Positions 15,350 through 24,990 of a stretch of DNA of 64,000 bases are shown in pieces. Source of the DNA: Paenibacillus senegalensis JC66 (lineage in GTDB: Bacteria > Bacillota > Bacilli > Paenibacillales > NBRC-103111); contig NZ_HE610957.1 of the NCBI RefSeq assembly GCF_000285515.1, positions 1,558,085-1,622,084 of the forward strand, written 5' to 3'. Each line of letters opens with the position of its first letter. Position 1 is the first letter of the stretch. A model generated the notes under the pieces. That model worked only from the letters and a program-made list of their open reading frames with translations. It did not search any database and had not been told where the DNA came from. A program made the translations under genes and the position numbers.

Positions 15350-17143
15350 CTATTTCGTAAGTTCTAGAAACTGCCTGACATCCTGTACGGATAAATCCAG
15401 AGCCTGCTGCCAAAATTCAGGCTGCCGCAGATCAACCCCCAGATGCTTGTGAGCCAAATCCTCTACGTTCATTCTGCCGGTATCTTGAAGCAGGGCAATG
15501 TAACGATTCTCAAACGACTTCCCTTCCTGAATCGCTGCTGAATAAATGCCTGCGCTAAACAAATACCCGAAGGTATAAGGAAAATTGTAAAATGGAACGC
15601 CGGTAATATAAAAATGCAGCTTGGACGCCCAGAAATGAGGATGATAGCTGCCGAGAGCGTTGCAGTACGCTTCCTTCTGCGCAGTTATCATAAGCTCATT
15701 AAGCCGATCAACACTTAGCGGTCCTCTCACCCTTTCTTCGTAAAAGCGGGTTTCGAACAAAAAGCGTGCATGAATGTTCATGAAGAACGCAACGGACCGC
15801 TGAATTTTATCCTCCAGCAAAGCCAGCCTTTCATCAGGCGAAGCAGCCTGCCGCACCGCCGCCTCACTGACAATCATCTCGGCAAAAGTCGAAGCGGTTT
15901 CCGCTACGTTCATCGCGTATTTCTGCGATAAAGCCGGCAGGTCTTTCATTACATGCTGATGAAATCCATGACCAAGCTCGTGGGCCAAAGTCGAAACATT
16001 GTCTGCTGTCCCTGCATAGGTCATAAAGATTCTGGTCTGGCCGCTCGCAGGAAAAGATGAACAGAAGCCGCCGGGTCTTTTGTTAGCGCGATCCTCCGCT
16101 TCAATCCATCTGTTTTCAAAGGCGTGAACAGCAAAGTCGGCCATTTGCGGACTGAACTTGGCAAACTGCTCAACGATCAGGGCCGCTGCCTCATCATAGC
16201 TGTATGTTTTTTGGGTCTTGCTTGAAGGAGCATCCACATCATGCCACTCTAATTGATCTATGGAAAGCCGTTCCGCTTTTCGCTGAAGATACTCTACGAA
16301 CGGAGCTTTGTTGCGCTCTATCACATCCCACATCGCCGTTAACGTCTCTTCCGACATCCGGTTAATAGCTAGCGGTTCCTTATGGATCGAAGACCATTGT
16401 CTATGCTTGTAAACCTGCAGCCGAAAGCCCGCGAGGTGATTAAGGGCGTCTGCACAAAAATCCGCCTTTTCCTGCCAGGCCTCTTCCCACTTGGCAAACA
16501 AGGCTTGACGGCTGTCCCGGTCAGACTGGTGCAGTTTATTGAATGCTTGACCGGCAGAAAGCTCATGCTGCTGGCCGCCTTCCTCATGAACAATTCGCAC
16601 TTGACTGACTGCAGTGTCATAGGCCCGGCTCCAGCCGTGATAACCATCCACAGACAGATCCTGAATCAGCGCCTCCAACTGGGGCGACAGCTTTTCTTTG
16701 GCCTGGTTTCTCCGCTCCTCCAAACCGAATGCAATCGGAGCCCATTCCTCCATCGTCAATAGCTCCGTCCAGATTGCATCTGGAATTTGCAGCAGCCATT
16801 GATCCAGTCCGGTAACAGCGGATAGAAATTCGGCTTTTAACGAAGTGACTACGGCACCGAGCTGTACCGCTTTTTTGTCTCTTTGGTCCTGGGCCGCGAG
16901 ACATGAAGTAAACGCCGAGCTTTCCGAAAGCATGATCGAAATAGACTGCAAAAGCTCCACCCGTGGGCGCAGGCTTTCCGCTGCTTCCTCAACTGCTGCC
17001 GGTGCTTTCGTCTCAAGGCCAAGCTGGCGAAAGCGCGCAATCTGTTCTTTAATATTGTCCAGATATTGCTTGAATTCAGCAGACTCGCTGCCTCCTGTAA
17101 ACAAAACATCTAGATCCCATGTCGGTTGTAGTGGTGTTTTCAT
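15350..17143 (-). CDS. pepF: Oligoendopeptidase F, M3 family
   Basis: 597 residues. The zinc site LAHELGHGFHQH lies near residue 385, followed by the conserved ETASTFAEMIVSE with the third ligand Glu. Cytosolic thimet-like peptidase that cuts short peptides. The ATG at 17143 has GAGGTG 5 nt upstream; a GTG four codons earlier overlaps that site. In Bacillus this gene (yjbG) lies near the truncated globin and NAD kinase genes, as here. Confidence 0.92.
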   Translation of the reverse strand: MKTPLQPTWDLDVLFTGGSESAEFKQYLDNIKEQIARFRQLGLETKAPAAVEEAAESLRPRVELLQSISIMLSESSAFTSCLAAQDQRDKKAVQLGAVVTSLKAEFLSAVTGLDQWLLQIPDAIWTELLTMEEWAPIAFGLEERRNQAKEKLSPQLEALIQDLSVDGYHGWSRAYDTAVSQVRIVHEEGGQQHELSAGQAFNKLHQSDRDSRQALFAKWEEAWQEKADFCADALNHLAGFRLQVYKHRQWSSIHKEPLAINRMSEETLTAMWDVIERNKAPFVEYLQRKAERLSIDQLEWHDVDAPSSKTQKTYSYDEAAALIVEQFAKFSPQMADFAVHAFENRWIEAEDRANKRPGGFCSSFPASGQTRIFMTYAGTADNVSTLAHELGHGFHQHVMKDLPALSQKYAMNVAETASTFAEMIVSEAAVRQAASPDERLALLEDKIQRSVAFFMNIHARFLFETRFYEERVRGPLSVDRLNELMITAQKEAYCNALGSYHPHFWASKLHFYITGVPFYNFPYTFGYLFSAGIYSAAIQEGKSFENRYIALLQDTGRMNVEDLAHKHLGVDLRQPEFWQQALDLSVQDVRQFLELTK

Positions 17144-17167
17144 GAAGCACCTCACTTTCAGGATTAT

Positions 17168-17281
17168 GCATTTTGCCTAAATCGAATTCATCCGCATGCG
17201 GCAGCCAGATATAGACAAAGAAAAACTGTTTTGATCTATACCTCGATTCCTTAACACTTAGCTGGGATTTATGCAAAATGC
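17168..17281. repeat. Interspersed element bounded by GCATTTTGC / GCAAAATGC (copy A)
   Basis: A 114-bp stretch upstream of pepF with inverted ends. Related pieces occur at 32391-32424 and 36502-36620, each beside a gene start. The insides differ, but CCGCATGCGGCAG and CTGCAGGCGG-like cores recur. Confidence 0.5.
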
Positions 17282-17411
17282 TGGATTAATAACTACTTCT
17301 ATTAAAACATAAATAACCGGTTTGGCTAACCCCCCGTTTCCTCATATCCGTTTGCCATCCTTTCCAGGGAAGCCTATAATGAAAGAAATAAATGAAAATG
17401 CGGGTGATCCA

Positions 17412-17609
17412 ATGAAACCACTGCAAATATCAGCTGAAACCGCCATTAAATTATCGGAAAAGCTTAACGTCCCAATCGAGAATCTCATGCACATGCCCCA
17501 GCATATTCTAATGCAAAAGCTTGCAGAGCTGGCACAACAGGAAAAAGAAGCCGGACACCCGAGCAGCAGCATGGAACAACCTAAAGATTCCGGAGAGAAC
17601 CGCGGATGA
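17412..17609 (+). CDS. YycC-like small protein
   Basis: 65 residues. MKPLQISAETAIKLSEKLNV followed by IENLMHMPQHILMQKLAELA is the YycC-like family seen in Bacillus and Paenibacillus, function unknown. The ATG at 17412 gives the family's usual start. The C-terminal tail (GHPSSSMEQPKDSGENRG) is polar and probably disordered. Its stop overlaps the next gene's ATG by 4 nt, indicating co-translation. Confidence 0.8.
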   Translation: MKPLQISAETAIKLSEKLNVPIENLMHMPQHILMQKLAELAQQEKEAGHPSSSMEQPKDSGENRG

Positions 17610-17845
17610 TCCCCTTCTCCCACACCTGGCCCTATGAAAGTATTGGCGATGACCTGTATGTACAGGATTGCCCATTTTGTGAAGCGAGCCATGTTTTGCT
17701 GCCCCTCAAGAAAAAACATTTATCTCATGTAAATACAGGAGAAAAGAAGCTTCTTGTATTCCCCTGCTGCTTTAATAAGGTCAGCATAATAGAAGCAGAT
17801 GGCGATTATTTGCTTGCAGACCGGCCTTTGCGCAAGTTCACCTGA
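17606..17845 (+). CDS. Hypothetical Cys-containing protein, co-translated with YycC
   Basis: 79 residues starting at an ATGA overlap with the YycC-like gene. Contains CPFC near residue 22 and PCCF near residue 53, which could form a zinc ribbon. The family is not named to my knowledge but the pair appears conserved in layout. A bidirectional terminator follows. Confidence 0.7.
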   Translation: MIPFSHTWPYESIGDDLYVQDCPFCEASHVLLPLKKKHLSHVNTGEKKLLVFPCCFNKVSIIEADGDYLLADRPLRKFT

Positions 17846-17862
17846 TTGATAGCATTTATCCA

Positions 17863-17905
17863 TAAAAAAAGAGTGCGAATCCTGTACGGAAACTCGCACT
17901 CTTAT
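17863..17905. terminator. Bidirectional terminator
   Basis: GAGTGCGA at 17871-17878 pairs with TCGCACTC at 17894-17901; an A run precedes and a T-rich stretch follows, so it can serve the gene ending at 17845 and the globin gene ending at 17913. Confidence 0.8.
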
Positions 17906-17912
17906 TCTTGTC

Positions 17913-18299
17913 CTATGGCTGGTTCACAAAGTGGTACGCCGGGCCCTTCAACCGTTCCAGAATCACCTTCCGCAGCTCCGGATCCTCCACTTCTTGCTCC
18001 AACGCTTCCCGCATACAGCCCAGCCAAGCATTAGCCCGTTCGGGTGTGATCGGAAACGGCATATGTCTTGCTCTCATCATCGGATGGCCGAATGCATCGG
18101 AATATAGGGAAGGCCCGCCAAAAAACTGGGAAAGAAACATATACTGCTTCTCCATAACAGGCTCTATATCTTCTGGGAACAAGGGAGCAAGCAATTCATT
18201 TTGCTGAACCTTCGGGTAGAAAGCTTCCACCAAACGGCGTACCGCTTCAGCTCCGCCCATCGCCTCGTAAATCGTACCTGGCTCGGATGATCTCATCAT
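17913..18299 (-). CDS. Group II truncated haemoglobin
   Basis: 128 residues. B-helix Tyr in VEAFYPKV, the CD/E region PLFPEDIE and the conserved YMFLSQFFGGPSLYSD, the proximal His in RARHMPFPIT, and the group II Trp in NAWLGCM are all visible. Relative of Bacillus YjbI/TrHbO, thought to handle O2, peroxide or NO. It is preceded by a likely 31-residue membrane peptide gene on the same strand. Confidence 0.92.
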   Translation of the reverse strand: MMRSSEPGTIYEAMGGAEAVRRLVEAFYPKVQQNELLAPLFPEDIEPVMEKQYMFLSQFFGGPSLYSDAFGHPMMRARHMPFPITPERANAWLGCMREALEQEVEDPELRKVILERLKGPAYHFVNQP

Positions 18300-18314
18300 T
18301 AAGCAAGCTCCTTA

Positions 18315-18410
18315 TCAGCAATCCGCATCATCTTCAGCGGAGTTCATCAGATGTTCTTTAATAACATAAACAAATGCACATACGAGTAGAGCGGTTATTA
18401 TGATGCCCAT
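18315..18410 (-). CDS. 31-aa membrane peptide upstream of the globin
   Basis: ATG at 18410 directly follows GGGGGGAGCGAGG. The peptide is MGIIITALLVCAFVYVIKEH plus an acidic tail ending DADC: one hydrophobic helix with an acidic cytosolic or outer end. An extended -10 element (TGATACAAT) lies about 25 nt upstream. The globin ATG follows 13 nt after its stop with its own AAGGAG, so the two form a short operon. Whether it is stable or functional is unknown. Confidence 0.5.
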   Translation of the reverse strand: MGIIITALLVCAFVYVIKEHLMNSAEDDADC

Positions 18411-18560
18411 CCTCGCTCCCCCCCTGACATTTGATATAGTCCTATTGTATCATAACCGCTTTTAGAGATCAGCACCCATTTGCAAGGAATGGAAGTCCTA
18501 TTTTCACATATATTGATGTTAGCAGGGACAATCTCCTGACTACGCAGGAGGTACGCATAT

Positions 18561-19772
18561 ATGCCTAGGCTACGTTCAATAAAAATTTACTTGCTGGCTT
18601 TTTCCGCTCTAACTCTTACCCTTTTGCTCTTGCTTTTTCCGGCTGCCGCTATGGAAGCTTCGCTTAGAGGAATTGCGATTTGGTGGGAAATTCTCTTTCC
18701 CACACTCCTACCTTTTATCATCGTATCGGAGATCATGCTTGGTTTCGGGTTGGTGCATTTTATGGGGGCTTTGTTTGATCCGATAATGAGACCTTTATTT
18801 CGAATACCGGGCATTGGCGGGTTCGTCATGGCTATGGGTTTTGCCTCCGGCTATCCGGTGGGGGCCCGGCTGACCAGCCAGCTGTGGGAACAGAAGCTCG
18901 TTACTCGGGAAGAAGGTGAAAGGCTTGTTGCCTTCACCACCAGCTCTGATCCCATTTTTTTAATCGGCGCCGTCTCTGTTGGCTTTTTTCACAGTACGCA
19001 GCTGGCTGTCATTCTCGCAACAGCTCATTATGGCGGTGCTTTACTTGTCGGCTTGATGATGAGATTCCACAGCAAAAATTCCACTCCATCACCTAAATCT
19101 GCATCCGCCTCAGCTGCCTCGCCTTTGATCCTGCGGGCGTTTCAAGCCATGCATGAAGCACGATTAAAAGATGGAAGAACAATTGGCCAGCTGCTTCGCG
19201 ATGCAGTCACCTCTTCATTGCATATGATTTTTGTTATCGGCGGTCTAGTCGTATTTTTTTCGGTCGTGATGGAGCTTTTCCGGCAGGCTTATCTGCTGCA
19301 ATGGTTAGAGCAATTGGCTGGTGGCTTCTTCGCGCTTTTGTCCATTCCTGCTCCCTTGACCGATTCCATAGTCAATGGCTTGTTTGAGGTCACTTTAGGG
19401 GCCAAAGCGGCAGCCGAAGCCTCTGCTCAGACTCCGCTAATGTACAAAGCCATGCTGGCAGCCATTGTCCTTTCATGGGGCGGACTGTCTGTACACGGTC
19501 AGATCGTCAGCTTGCTGTACAGAACAAATATCCGTTACACTCCATTCCTGCTGGCGAGAGTGGCCCACAGTTTGTTCGCCGCGATGCTCGTAGTTGTATT
19601 GTGGAAGCCGCTAACTATCGCCACAGAAGTCTGGCTCCCTTTCTCAGCACCCAACTATTCCTTTGACTGGCTGAACAGCTTGCAAGGAAATATGAAAGCT
19701 TTTATTCTGCTCATCCTGATCCTGTTGGCCGGGTCTTTCCTAGCGAAGCTGCTTCGGTTTAAGTCTAAGTAA
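18561..19772 (+). CDS. ylbJ: Sporulation integral membrane protein YlbJ
   Basis: 403 residues, about eight hydrophobic segments. The nucleoside-recognition (Gate) domain signatures are clear: WWEILFPTLLPFIIVSE, GFVMAMGFASGYPVGARL, TSSDPIFLIGAVSVGFF and a second half-repeat after residue 220. In Bacillus YlbJ is a sigma-E dependent mother-cell protein needed for spore formation. AGGAGG lies 11 nt before the ATG. No sigma-E promoter could be assigned with confidence. Confidence 0.92.
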   Translation: MPRLRSIKIYLLAFSALTLTLLLLLFPAAAMEASLRGIAIWWEILFPTLLPFIIVSEIMLGFGLVHFMGALFDPIMRPLFRIPGIGGFVMAMGFASGYPVGARLTSQLWEQKLVTREEGERLVAFTTSSDPIFLIGAVSVGFFHSTQLAVILATAHYGGALLVGLMMRFHSKNSTPSPKSASASAASPLILRAFQAMHEARLKDGRTIGQLLRDAVTSSLHMIFVIGGLVVFFSVVMELFRQAYLLQWLEQLAGGFFALLSIPAPLTDSIVNGLFEVTLGAKAAAEASAQTPLMYKAMLAAIVLSWGGLSVHGQIVSLLYRTNIRYTPFLLARVAHSLFAAMLVVVLWKPLTIATEVWLPFSAPNYSFDWLNSLQGNMKAFILLILILLAGSFLAKLLRFKSK

Positions 19773-20029
19773 ATAACGGAATCCCATTTCCCCTAGCAAG
19801 GCGCTAGTTTCCCAAGTTGTGTTCTCTAGTCTTATTAGGTATGATGAGAACAGATAAGAAAGCTTCTAACGAAGCCCATTCGAAGATGATAACCCGGTAT
19901 TAGCGGTAACTTTTCATGCCAATCAGAAAGCGGGTTTCGATATTGACACTTATACTTTCTGATGTGCTAAACAATCTCCTGCTGCAGGAGCTTATACATA
20001 AGGGTTTGCAACGATTAGGGGGATGACCG

Positions 20030-20842
20030 TTGAATTATTTTGTAGTAGACCGTGGGGACGACATTTCTCTCAGATTAACTGAACAATTTCATCAATTAGC
20101 CAAAGGTTATGGTATGGTTCTGGATGGTACAAAGCCTGACATTGTACTCTCGATTGGCGGAGACGGGACGATGCTTCACGCCTTCCACCGTTTCCGGCAC
20201 TTGCTGGAGCATACGGCATTCGTAGGGATTCACACCGGCCGCTTGGGCTTCTACGCGGACTGGACTCCCGACGAGCTAGAGGAATTGGCTCAGCTTATGT
20301 ATCATCAAACGACAGAAAGCCGCATGCAGATAGTTGAATATCCGCTTGTGGAGATCACCTTTACAACTGCGGAAGGAATGGAAAGCTACCTTGCGCTCAA
20401 CGAGTTCACGTTAAGAGGCATCGCAGAAACGATGGTCGCCCAATTAAATATAAATGACGAGATGTTTGAAATGTTTCGCGGTGATGGCATCTGCATTTCT
20501 ACCCCATCGGGGAGTACCGCCTACAATAAAGCACTCAATGGGGCCCTCATTCACCCCTCGCTTGAGGCTCTTCAAATAGCGGAAATCGCATCGATTAACA
20601 ATCGCGTATTCCGTACGCTTGGCTCGCCGATGATTTTGCCGAAGCATCACAGCTGCGATATATACCCGCAGACCAAGAAAAAAGTGCTGTTATCCGTAGA
20701 CCATCTCTATTTGCAGCGGGATGATGTCCTTTCCATTCGCTGCAAGGTGAGCCCTGACCAAAAAGTAAAATTCGCACGATTTCGTCCATTTCCGTTCTGG
20801 AGCCGGGTACAAAAAGCGTTTATTGGGATGGACTACAAGTAG
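20030..20842 (+). CDS. nadK: NAD kinase, TTG start
   Basis: 270 residues. GGDGT at residues 43-47, the second NAD-binding stretch STPSGSTAYNKALNGA near 160, and a C-terminal SVDHLYLQRDD-type strand identify ATP-dependent NAD kinase (NADP synthesis). The TTG start is fixed by GGGGGATGACCG upstream; no ATG is available nearby. Corresponds in context to Bacillus yjbN. A strong terminator follows at 20978. Confidence 0.93.
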   Translation: MNYFVVDRGDDISLRLTEQFHQLAKGYGMVLDGTKPDIVLSIGGDGTMLHAFHRFRHLLEHTAFVGIHTGRLGFYADWTPDELEELAQLMYHQTTESRMQIVEYPLVEITFTTAEGMESYLALNEFTLRGIAETMVAQLNINDEMFEMFRGDGICISTPSGSTAYNKALNGALIHPSLEALQIAEIASINNRVFRTLGSPMILPKHHSCDIYPQTKKKVLLSVDHLYLQRDDVLSIRCKVSPDQKVKFARFRPFPFWSRVQKAFIGMDYK

Positions 20843-20977
20843 ATAGCAGAGGATTAAAACAACTGGCCTCCTCTCATTCATCGCACTGGACAGTACATGT
20901 TTTACTTTATGCATGCTCATCGAACAGGGCTGTCCGCCAAGGCGGCAGTTCCTTCAGCCCGATATCCAAAAAAAGCA

Positions 20978-21022
20978 AACCCCAAGAACGCGGTTATATC
21001 AACGTTCCTGGGGTTTTCCTTT
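20978..21022 (+). terminator. Terminator after nadK
   Basis: 13-bp arms with one mismatch (AACCCCAAGAACG against CGTTCCTGGGGTT) and a TTTTCCTTT tail; it may also act for the converging yutD gene. Confidence 0.8.
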
Positions 21023-21107
21023 CGCTGCAATTGGCTAAAAATGGCTTTCTGGACAGACTCATTGCTTTGTCCGCATTTTACGCCAACAAGGAGGGCAGAT
21101 GCACTCC

Positions 21108-21413
21108 TTATCTTTCTGCTGCCGCTGAATTGCGCTGCTGCTTAGGCTGCTTCTCAAGCACGAAGTACGCACAACCAAAATTACAGTACTCGTTAATGTA
21201 ATCTTCGAGTCCGACTATGGAGCTATCCTTATTTGCCTTCGGATGAGAATCGCGATAAAAGCCCCGCAGCCGCAGCTGGCTATAGCCCCAGTCGCCAACA
21301 ATATAATCGTACCGGTCCAGCACCTCGCTGTAACGGCTTTTGAAGGCTTCCCAATTCCACCCGTTGCGGTTATCCTTCAGCAATTCATAAGTATTGCCGC
21401 CTATCTGTATCAT
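21108..21413 (-). CDS. yutD: YutD-like protein
   Basis: 101 residues. The conserved block GGNTYELLKDNRNGWNWEAF, then SEVLDRYDYIVGDWGYSQLR and GFYRDSH match the YutD family (PF06265). Function unknown. In Bacillus yutD lies close to lipA, as here. The ATG at 21413 has GGAGGAG upstream; the extension to 21455 is unlikely. Confidence 0.85.
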   Translation of the reverse strand: MIQIGGNTYELLKDNRNGWNWEAFKSRYSEVLDRYDYIVGDWGYSQLRLRGFYRDSHPKANKDSSIVGLEDYINEYCNFGCAYFVLEKQPKQQRNSAAAER

Positions 21414-21504
21414 AATCTGACTGTCTCCTCCTCGCCTTCCCCAGTCGAACAACAAGACGCTTTAGCAACAAATCCAAGCGCTCTCTGTACGATCTATAAC
21501 ATCT

Positions 21505-22374
21505 TTATTTAGCGGCGGACTTCACTTGCTCATGCGCATGATAAGAGCTTCGTACGAGAGGTCCCGACTCCACGTGACGAAAACCAAGCTTCAAGCCCTC
21601 ATCCTTCAGCATAGCGAATTGTTCCGGGGTATAAAAATGCGCTACGCTCAAATGCTTCTTAGTTGGCTGTAAATATTGTCCGATCGTAACGATATCGACA
21701 CCGACTTTACGCAAGTCCTGCAGCGTGGCGAGAATTTCATCCCATGTCTCGCCTACACCAATCATAATACTTGATTTAGTTGGGATTTGCGGTGCAAGCT
21801 CCTTGGAGCGCTTTAACAAAGCCAATGTCCGGCTGTATTTAGCCTTGGAACGAACTTTATCGGAAAGACGCTCTACCGTCTCAATATTGTGGTTCAGAAT
21901 ATCCGGCTTGGCGTCAAGCACCTTCTGCAGTGCCAGTTCATTGCCCATGAAGTCGGGAATCAGCACTTCTACCCCACAGAGCGGAAGCCGGGAGCGGACC
22001 GCATGAATAGAAGCGGCAAAAATTGCAGCTCCTCCATCAACCAAGTCATCTCTGGCAACAGATGTGATAACGCAGTGCTTAAGGCCCATCTGTTCAGCGG
22101 CCTCCGCCACCCTCTCCGGCTCCTGCCAATCCAGTTCAGTGGGCATCCCTGAGTTAACCGCACAGAAACGGCAAGCACGGGTACAGGTATCACCAAGAAT
22201 CATAAAGGTGGCCGTGCGGTTCGCCCAGCATTCGTAAATATTCGGACACTTGGCCTCCTCACAAACGGTATGTAACGTTTTAGAGCGCATCATGCTTTTA
22301 ATTTCTTTATAATTATCATCCGTGTTTAATTTCGTTTTGAGCCACTCTGGCTTTCTTTGCATTTCCGTAGCCAT
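21505..22374 (-). CDS. lipA: Lipoyl synthase
   Basis: 289 residues. Auxiliary Fe-S cysteines at 38, 43 and 49 ([13 protein letters not shown]), radical SAM cysteines at 64, 68 and 71 (CTRACRFC), and the C-terminal RSSYHA with its Ser ligand. The enzyme adds two sulfurs to octanoyl-proteins to form lipoate. GGGGAG lies 7 nt upstream of the ATG. Complete and of usual length. Confidence 0.97.
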   Translation of the reverse strand: MATEMQRKPEWLKTKLNTDDNYKEIKSMMRSKTLHTVCEEAKCPNIYECWANRTATFMILGDTCTRACRFCAVNSGMPTELDWQEPERVAEAAEQMGLKHCVITSVARDDLVDGGAAIFAASIHAVRSRLPLCGVEVLIPDFMGNELALQKVLDAKPDILNHNIETVERLSDKVRSKAKYSRTLALLKRSKELAPQIPTKSSIMIGVGETWDEILATLQDLRKVGVDIVTIGQYLQPTKKHLSVAHFYTPEQFAMLKDEGLKLGFRHVESGPLVRSSYHAHEQVKSAAK

Positions 22375-22606
22375 TTAAATCTCCCCACTTTCTCTATTTG
22401 GACTGGCTGACTAAACTCTTTAGTATAGTATTATACCATGACGGCAGCAGCATTCCACAATGAATCTGCATTCAGCCTATATCCAGACATTCGGCCAGAG
22501 GATACTCATAGATAACGGAAATATGATAAAATCAAGTTATCTAGAAGCTTTTATGCTAACGGAATGAACCAGATTGCAAAATGCTTACATAGAAAAGAGC
22601 GTGAAT

Positions 22607-23383
22607 ATGAACGAGTTGGAAGCCTTGTTGCAGAAAGTCAAAAATGGCGATATGGAAATCGACCAGGCCGCGGCGCAGATCACCAAGCATTTGCAGGATC
22701 AGTCAGTGGCTGATCTCGGCTTTGCCCAGATTGATACCGAGCGGGAACAACGCGTTGGTTTCCCTGAAGTTGTATTTGGCGAAGGAAAAACACCCGAACA
22801 AATTATCCTGATTATGCAGCGGATGATGCAGAATTCCGATAGAATTCTCGCTACACGGATTGATCCGAACAAAGCCGACCTCATTTTGGCCGAGCTTCCT
22901 CAAGTCACTTATCATCCCACTGCCAGAGCGATAACTTGGTTCAAGCGCCCCTTGCTCAAGGTCCATGACGGATATATTGCCGTAGTTTGCGCCGGAACTT
23001 CTGATATGCCGGTAGCCGAGGAAGCGGCGATTACTGCGGAAGTGATGGGCAATCATGTGGAGCGGATTTACGATGTTGGCGTAGCAGGCATCCATCGCCT
23101 GTTCCGCAGATTGGACGTCATCCGTAAAGCCAATGCGATCGTTGTGGCAGCCGGAATGGAAGGGGCCCTTACAAGCGTCATTGGCGGGCTGGTGTCCAAG
23201 CCTGTTATCGCTGTCCCGACCAGTATAGGATATGGGGCGAGTTTTCAAGGCATGTCCGCGCTATTGACCATGCTGAATTCCTGTGCGCCGGGAATTAGTG
23301 TTGTCAATATTGACAACGGCTTCGGTGCGGGATATTACGCAGGACTGATAAACTATAATTTATCCAAAAAGGAGCAATCCTAA
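22607..23383 (+). CDS. larB: LarB, nickel-pincer nucleotide cofactor biosynthesis
   Basis: 258 residues from the ATG at 22607; a TTG at 22574 gives an 11-residue extension and remains possible. The C-terminal PurE-like fold is visible: [33 protein letters not shown] and [11 protein letters not shown]. LarB carboxylates and hydrolyses nicotinic acid adenine dinucleotide in the first step of the pathway to the Ni-pincer cofactor of LarA. Followed directly by larC1. No larA or larE is in the window. Confidence 0.9.
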   Translation: MNELEALLQKVKNGDMEIDQAAAQITKHLQDQSVADLGFAQIDTEREQRVGFPEVVFGEGKTPEQIILIMQRMMQNSDRILATRIDPNKADLILAELPQVTYHPTARAITWFKRPLLKVHDGYIAVVCAGTSDMPVAEEAAITAEVMGNHVERIYDVGVAGIHRLFRRLDVIRKANAIVVAAGMEGALTSVIGGLVSKPVIAVPTSIGYGASFQGMSALLTMLNSCAPGISVVNIDNGFGAGYYAGLINYNLSKKEQS

Positions 23384-24271
23384 ATGAACATTGCTTATTT
23401 TGATTGTTTTTCCGGAATTAGCGGGGACATGTCCCTAGCTGCTTTAGTAGATGCCGGGGCAGACCGGGAATATATAGAGCGAGAGCTTGGCAAGCTGCAA
23501 ATTGAACCTTTTCAACTGGAATGGGTAAAGGTGATCAAGTGCGGAGTGTCCGCTTTGAAGCTGAACGTAATCGAGGATAAAGAGACACCTCCAGCGCACC
23601 ATCGTCATTATTCCGAGATCGTTAAGTTCATCAAAGAAGCTCAATTCAGTCCAAGAGTGACCGATTACAGTCTTAAAATTTTTGAACAAATTGCTATTGC
23701 AGAGGGCAAAATTCATAATTTACCTGTAGAAAAAGTCCACTTCCATGAAGTCGGCGCTATCGACTCGATCGTTGATGTAGTCGGTGTCGCACTGGCACTG
23801 GACTCCCTCAACATCGATGAGATTATCTCAGCACCGGTACCGCTAGGCTATGGAAAAATCCGTTGTGACCACGGTATTTATCCTGTTCCCGCTCCCGCTA
23901 CTCTGGAGATGATGAAAGGCATCCCGCTTGCTGACAGCAAACTGAATATGGAGATGACTACTCCTACAGGCGCAGGCATTATATCCGGTCTCGCCTCTTC
24001 CTTCTCTCCCGGAGTGCCGAGGATGACGGTGAGAGCCATCGGCTACGGAGCCGGCACAAAGGATCTGCCTTCCCAGCCCAATGTGCTGCGTGTCATTATT
24101 GGAGAAGCCGAGGAGCTTCCTTTAGCTGTGAACAATAAGCATGAGCATGGGCATGGACACGCACACCACGAGCATGAGCACGGGCATGGGCATGGACACA
24201 GCCATCACCACGACCACGAGCACGGGCATACACACGCACACCACCACGAGCATGAGCATGACGGAAAGTAG
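23384..24271 (+). CDS. larC1: LarC1, N-terminal part of the nickel insertion protein, with His-rich tail
   Basis: 295 residues starting immediately after the larB stop region (coupled). MNIAYFDCFSGISGDM, the HFHEVGAIDSIVDVVG block and TTPTGAGIIS are LarC1 hallmarks. From about residue 252 it ends in a tail of some 40 residues that is mostly His, Glu and Gly, a likely nickel buffer. The LarC2 domain, normally fused or joined by frameshifting, is missing after it and is instead found at 26015-26506 on the other strand. Confidence 0.9.
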   Translation: MNIAYFDCFSGISGDMSLAALVDAGADREYIERELGKLQIEPFQLEWVKVIKCGVSALKLNVIEDKETPPAHHRHYSEIVKFIKEAQFSPRVTDYSLKIFEQIAIAEGKIHNLPVEKVHFHEVGAIDSIVDVVGVALALDSLNIDEIISAPVPLGYGKIRCDHGIYPVPAPATLEMMKGIPLADSKLNMEMTTPTGAGIISGLASSFSPGVPRMTVRAIGYGAGTKDLPSQPNVLRVIIGEAEELPLAVNNKHEHGHGHAHHEHEHGHGHGHSHHHDHEHGHTHAHHHEHEHDGK

Positions 24272-24573
24272 TAATTAATGTAGCTTCCAGCTCAGTATCC
24301 GCCATGAAACCGGTGCGTACCGTACCGTTCAAAGCAAAAGCGCTCAGCATATAGAATTTAGTCTAACAAGTTCGTAAACACTATCGGTAAAAACGGGCAT
24401 ATCGGTAGGATTGCCTCCCTCAGCGGCGGAATGGCTGCGATAAGAGCGAGAGAGGCGAAATTTTCTTAGGTCAGCAAGCTAATCGCTGTCATCGTCTTTT
24501 CATTACATAGTGTCGGATCGACGAACAGGTGCAACATACGTGAGGCTTTGTGAGCATTTTGTGAGCGCTTTGT

Positions 24574-24681
24574 GAGACGTTTTTGCGAGAAGCTTTTGCA
24601 TGCGAAGTGCTTTGTGCGAGGCTTTGTGAGGCGTTTTTACGTGAAGTTTTTGCATGCGAAGCGCTTTGCGGGACGCCTGGG
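24574..24681. repeat. 54-bp tandem repeat, two copies
   Basis: Units at 24574-24627 and 24628-24681 share TTTTGCATGCGAAG and flanking GAGGCTTTGTGAG motifs; further shorter GCTTTGTGAG units surround them (24540-24573 and 24683-24695). Confidence 0.75.
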
Positions 24682-24706
24682 AGCGCTTTGTGAGACTTTC
24701 AGCGCT

Positions 24707-24888
24707 AACGCTCGTCCTTGCTCTTATTTGCCTAAAAAAGCAGGCTTTTTATTTCTAACGCTCATCCTCGATCTTATTTGTGACAGAAAGTCCAGAAAAC
24801 CGCGATCTGAAGCAAAATAAGGACGAGGGCAAGCGTTACAATTTTTCTCCCCCTGATTTTGTTCAAATAAGGACCACTGCGAGCGTTA
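24707..24888. repeat. 24-bp element, two direct plus two inverted copies
   Basis: AACGCTC-x-TCCT...TTATTTG at 24707-24730 and 24757-24780; reverse complements at 24813-24838 and 24864-24888. Spacing is about 50 bp each time. A small GCCT/AGGC hairpin with T5 lies between the first two. Confidence 0.75.
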
Positions 24889-24913
24889 AAATTGAAACAG
24901 TGCTAATCGGGGG

Positions 24914-24990
24914 CAGAACTAGTGTACAGAGGTAGCATATACAGAACTAGCCTACAAAGCTAGCATATACAGAACTAGCGTGCAAACCTG
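24914..24990. repeat. 28-bp tandem repeat, about 2.7 copies
   Basis: Units begin CAGAACTAG at 24914, 24942 and 24970; the first two end AGCATATA. Confidence 0.8.

Noticed and set aside
24096..24350. Open frame on the minus strand rich in Ala/Arg/His
   Set aside because: It is the mirror of the His-rich repeat codons of larC1, with no ribosome site.
24572..24820. 82-codon open frame in the repeat region
   Set aside because: Its product (LLHAKCF, FLHAKRF) is just the translated 54-bp tandem repeat, and no ribosome site precedes it.
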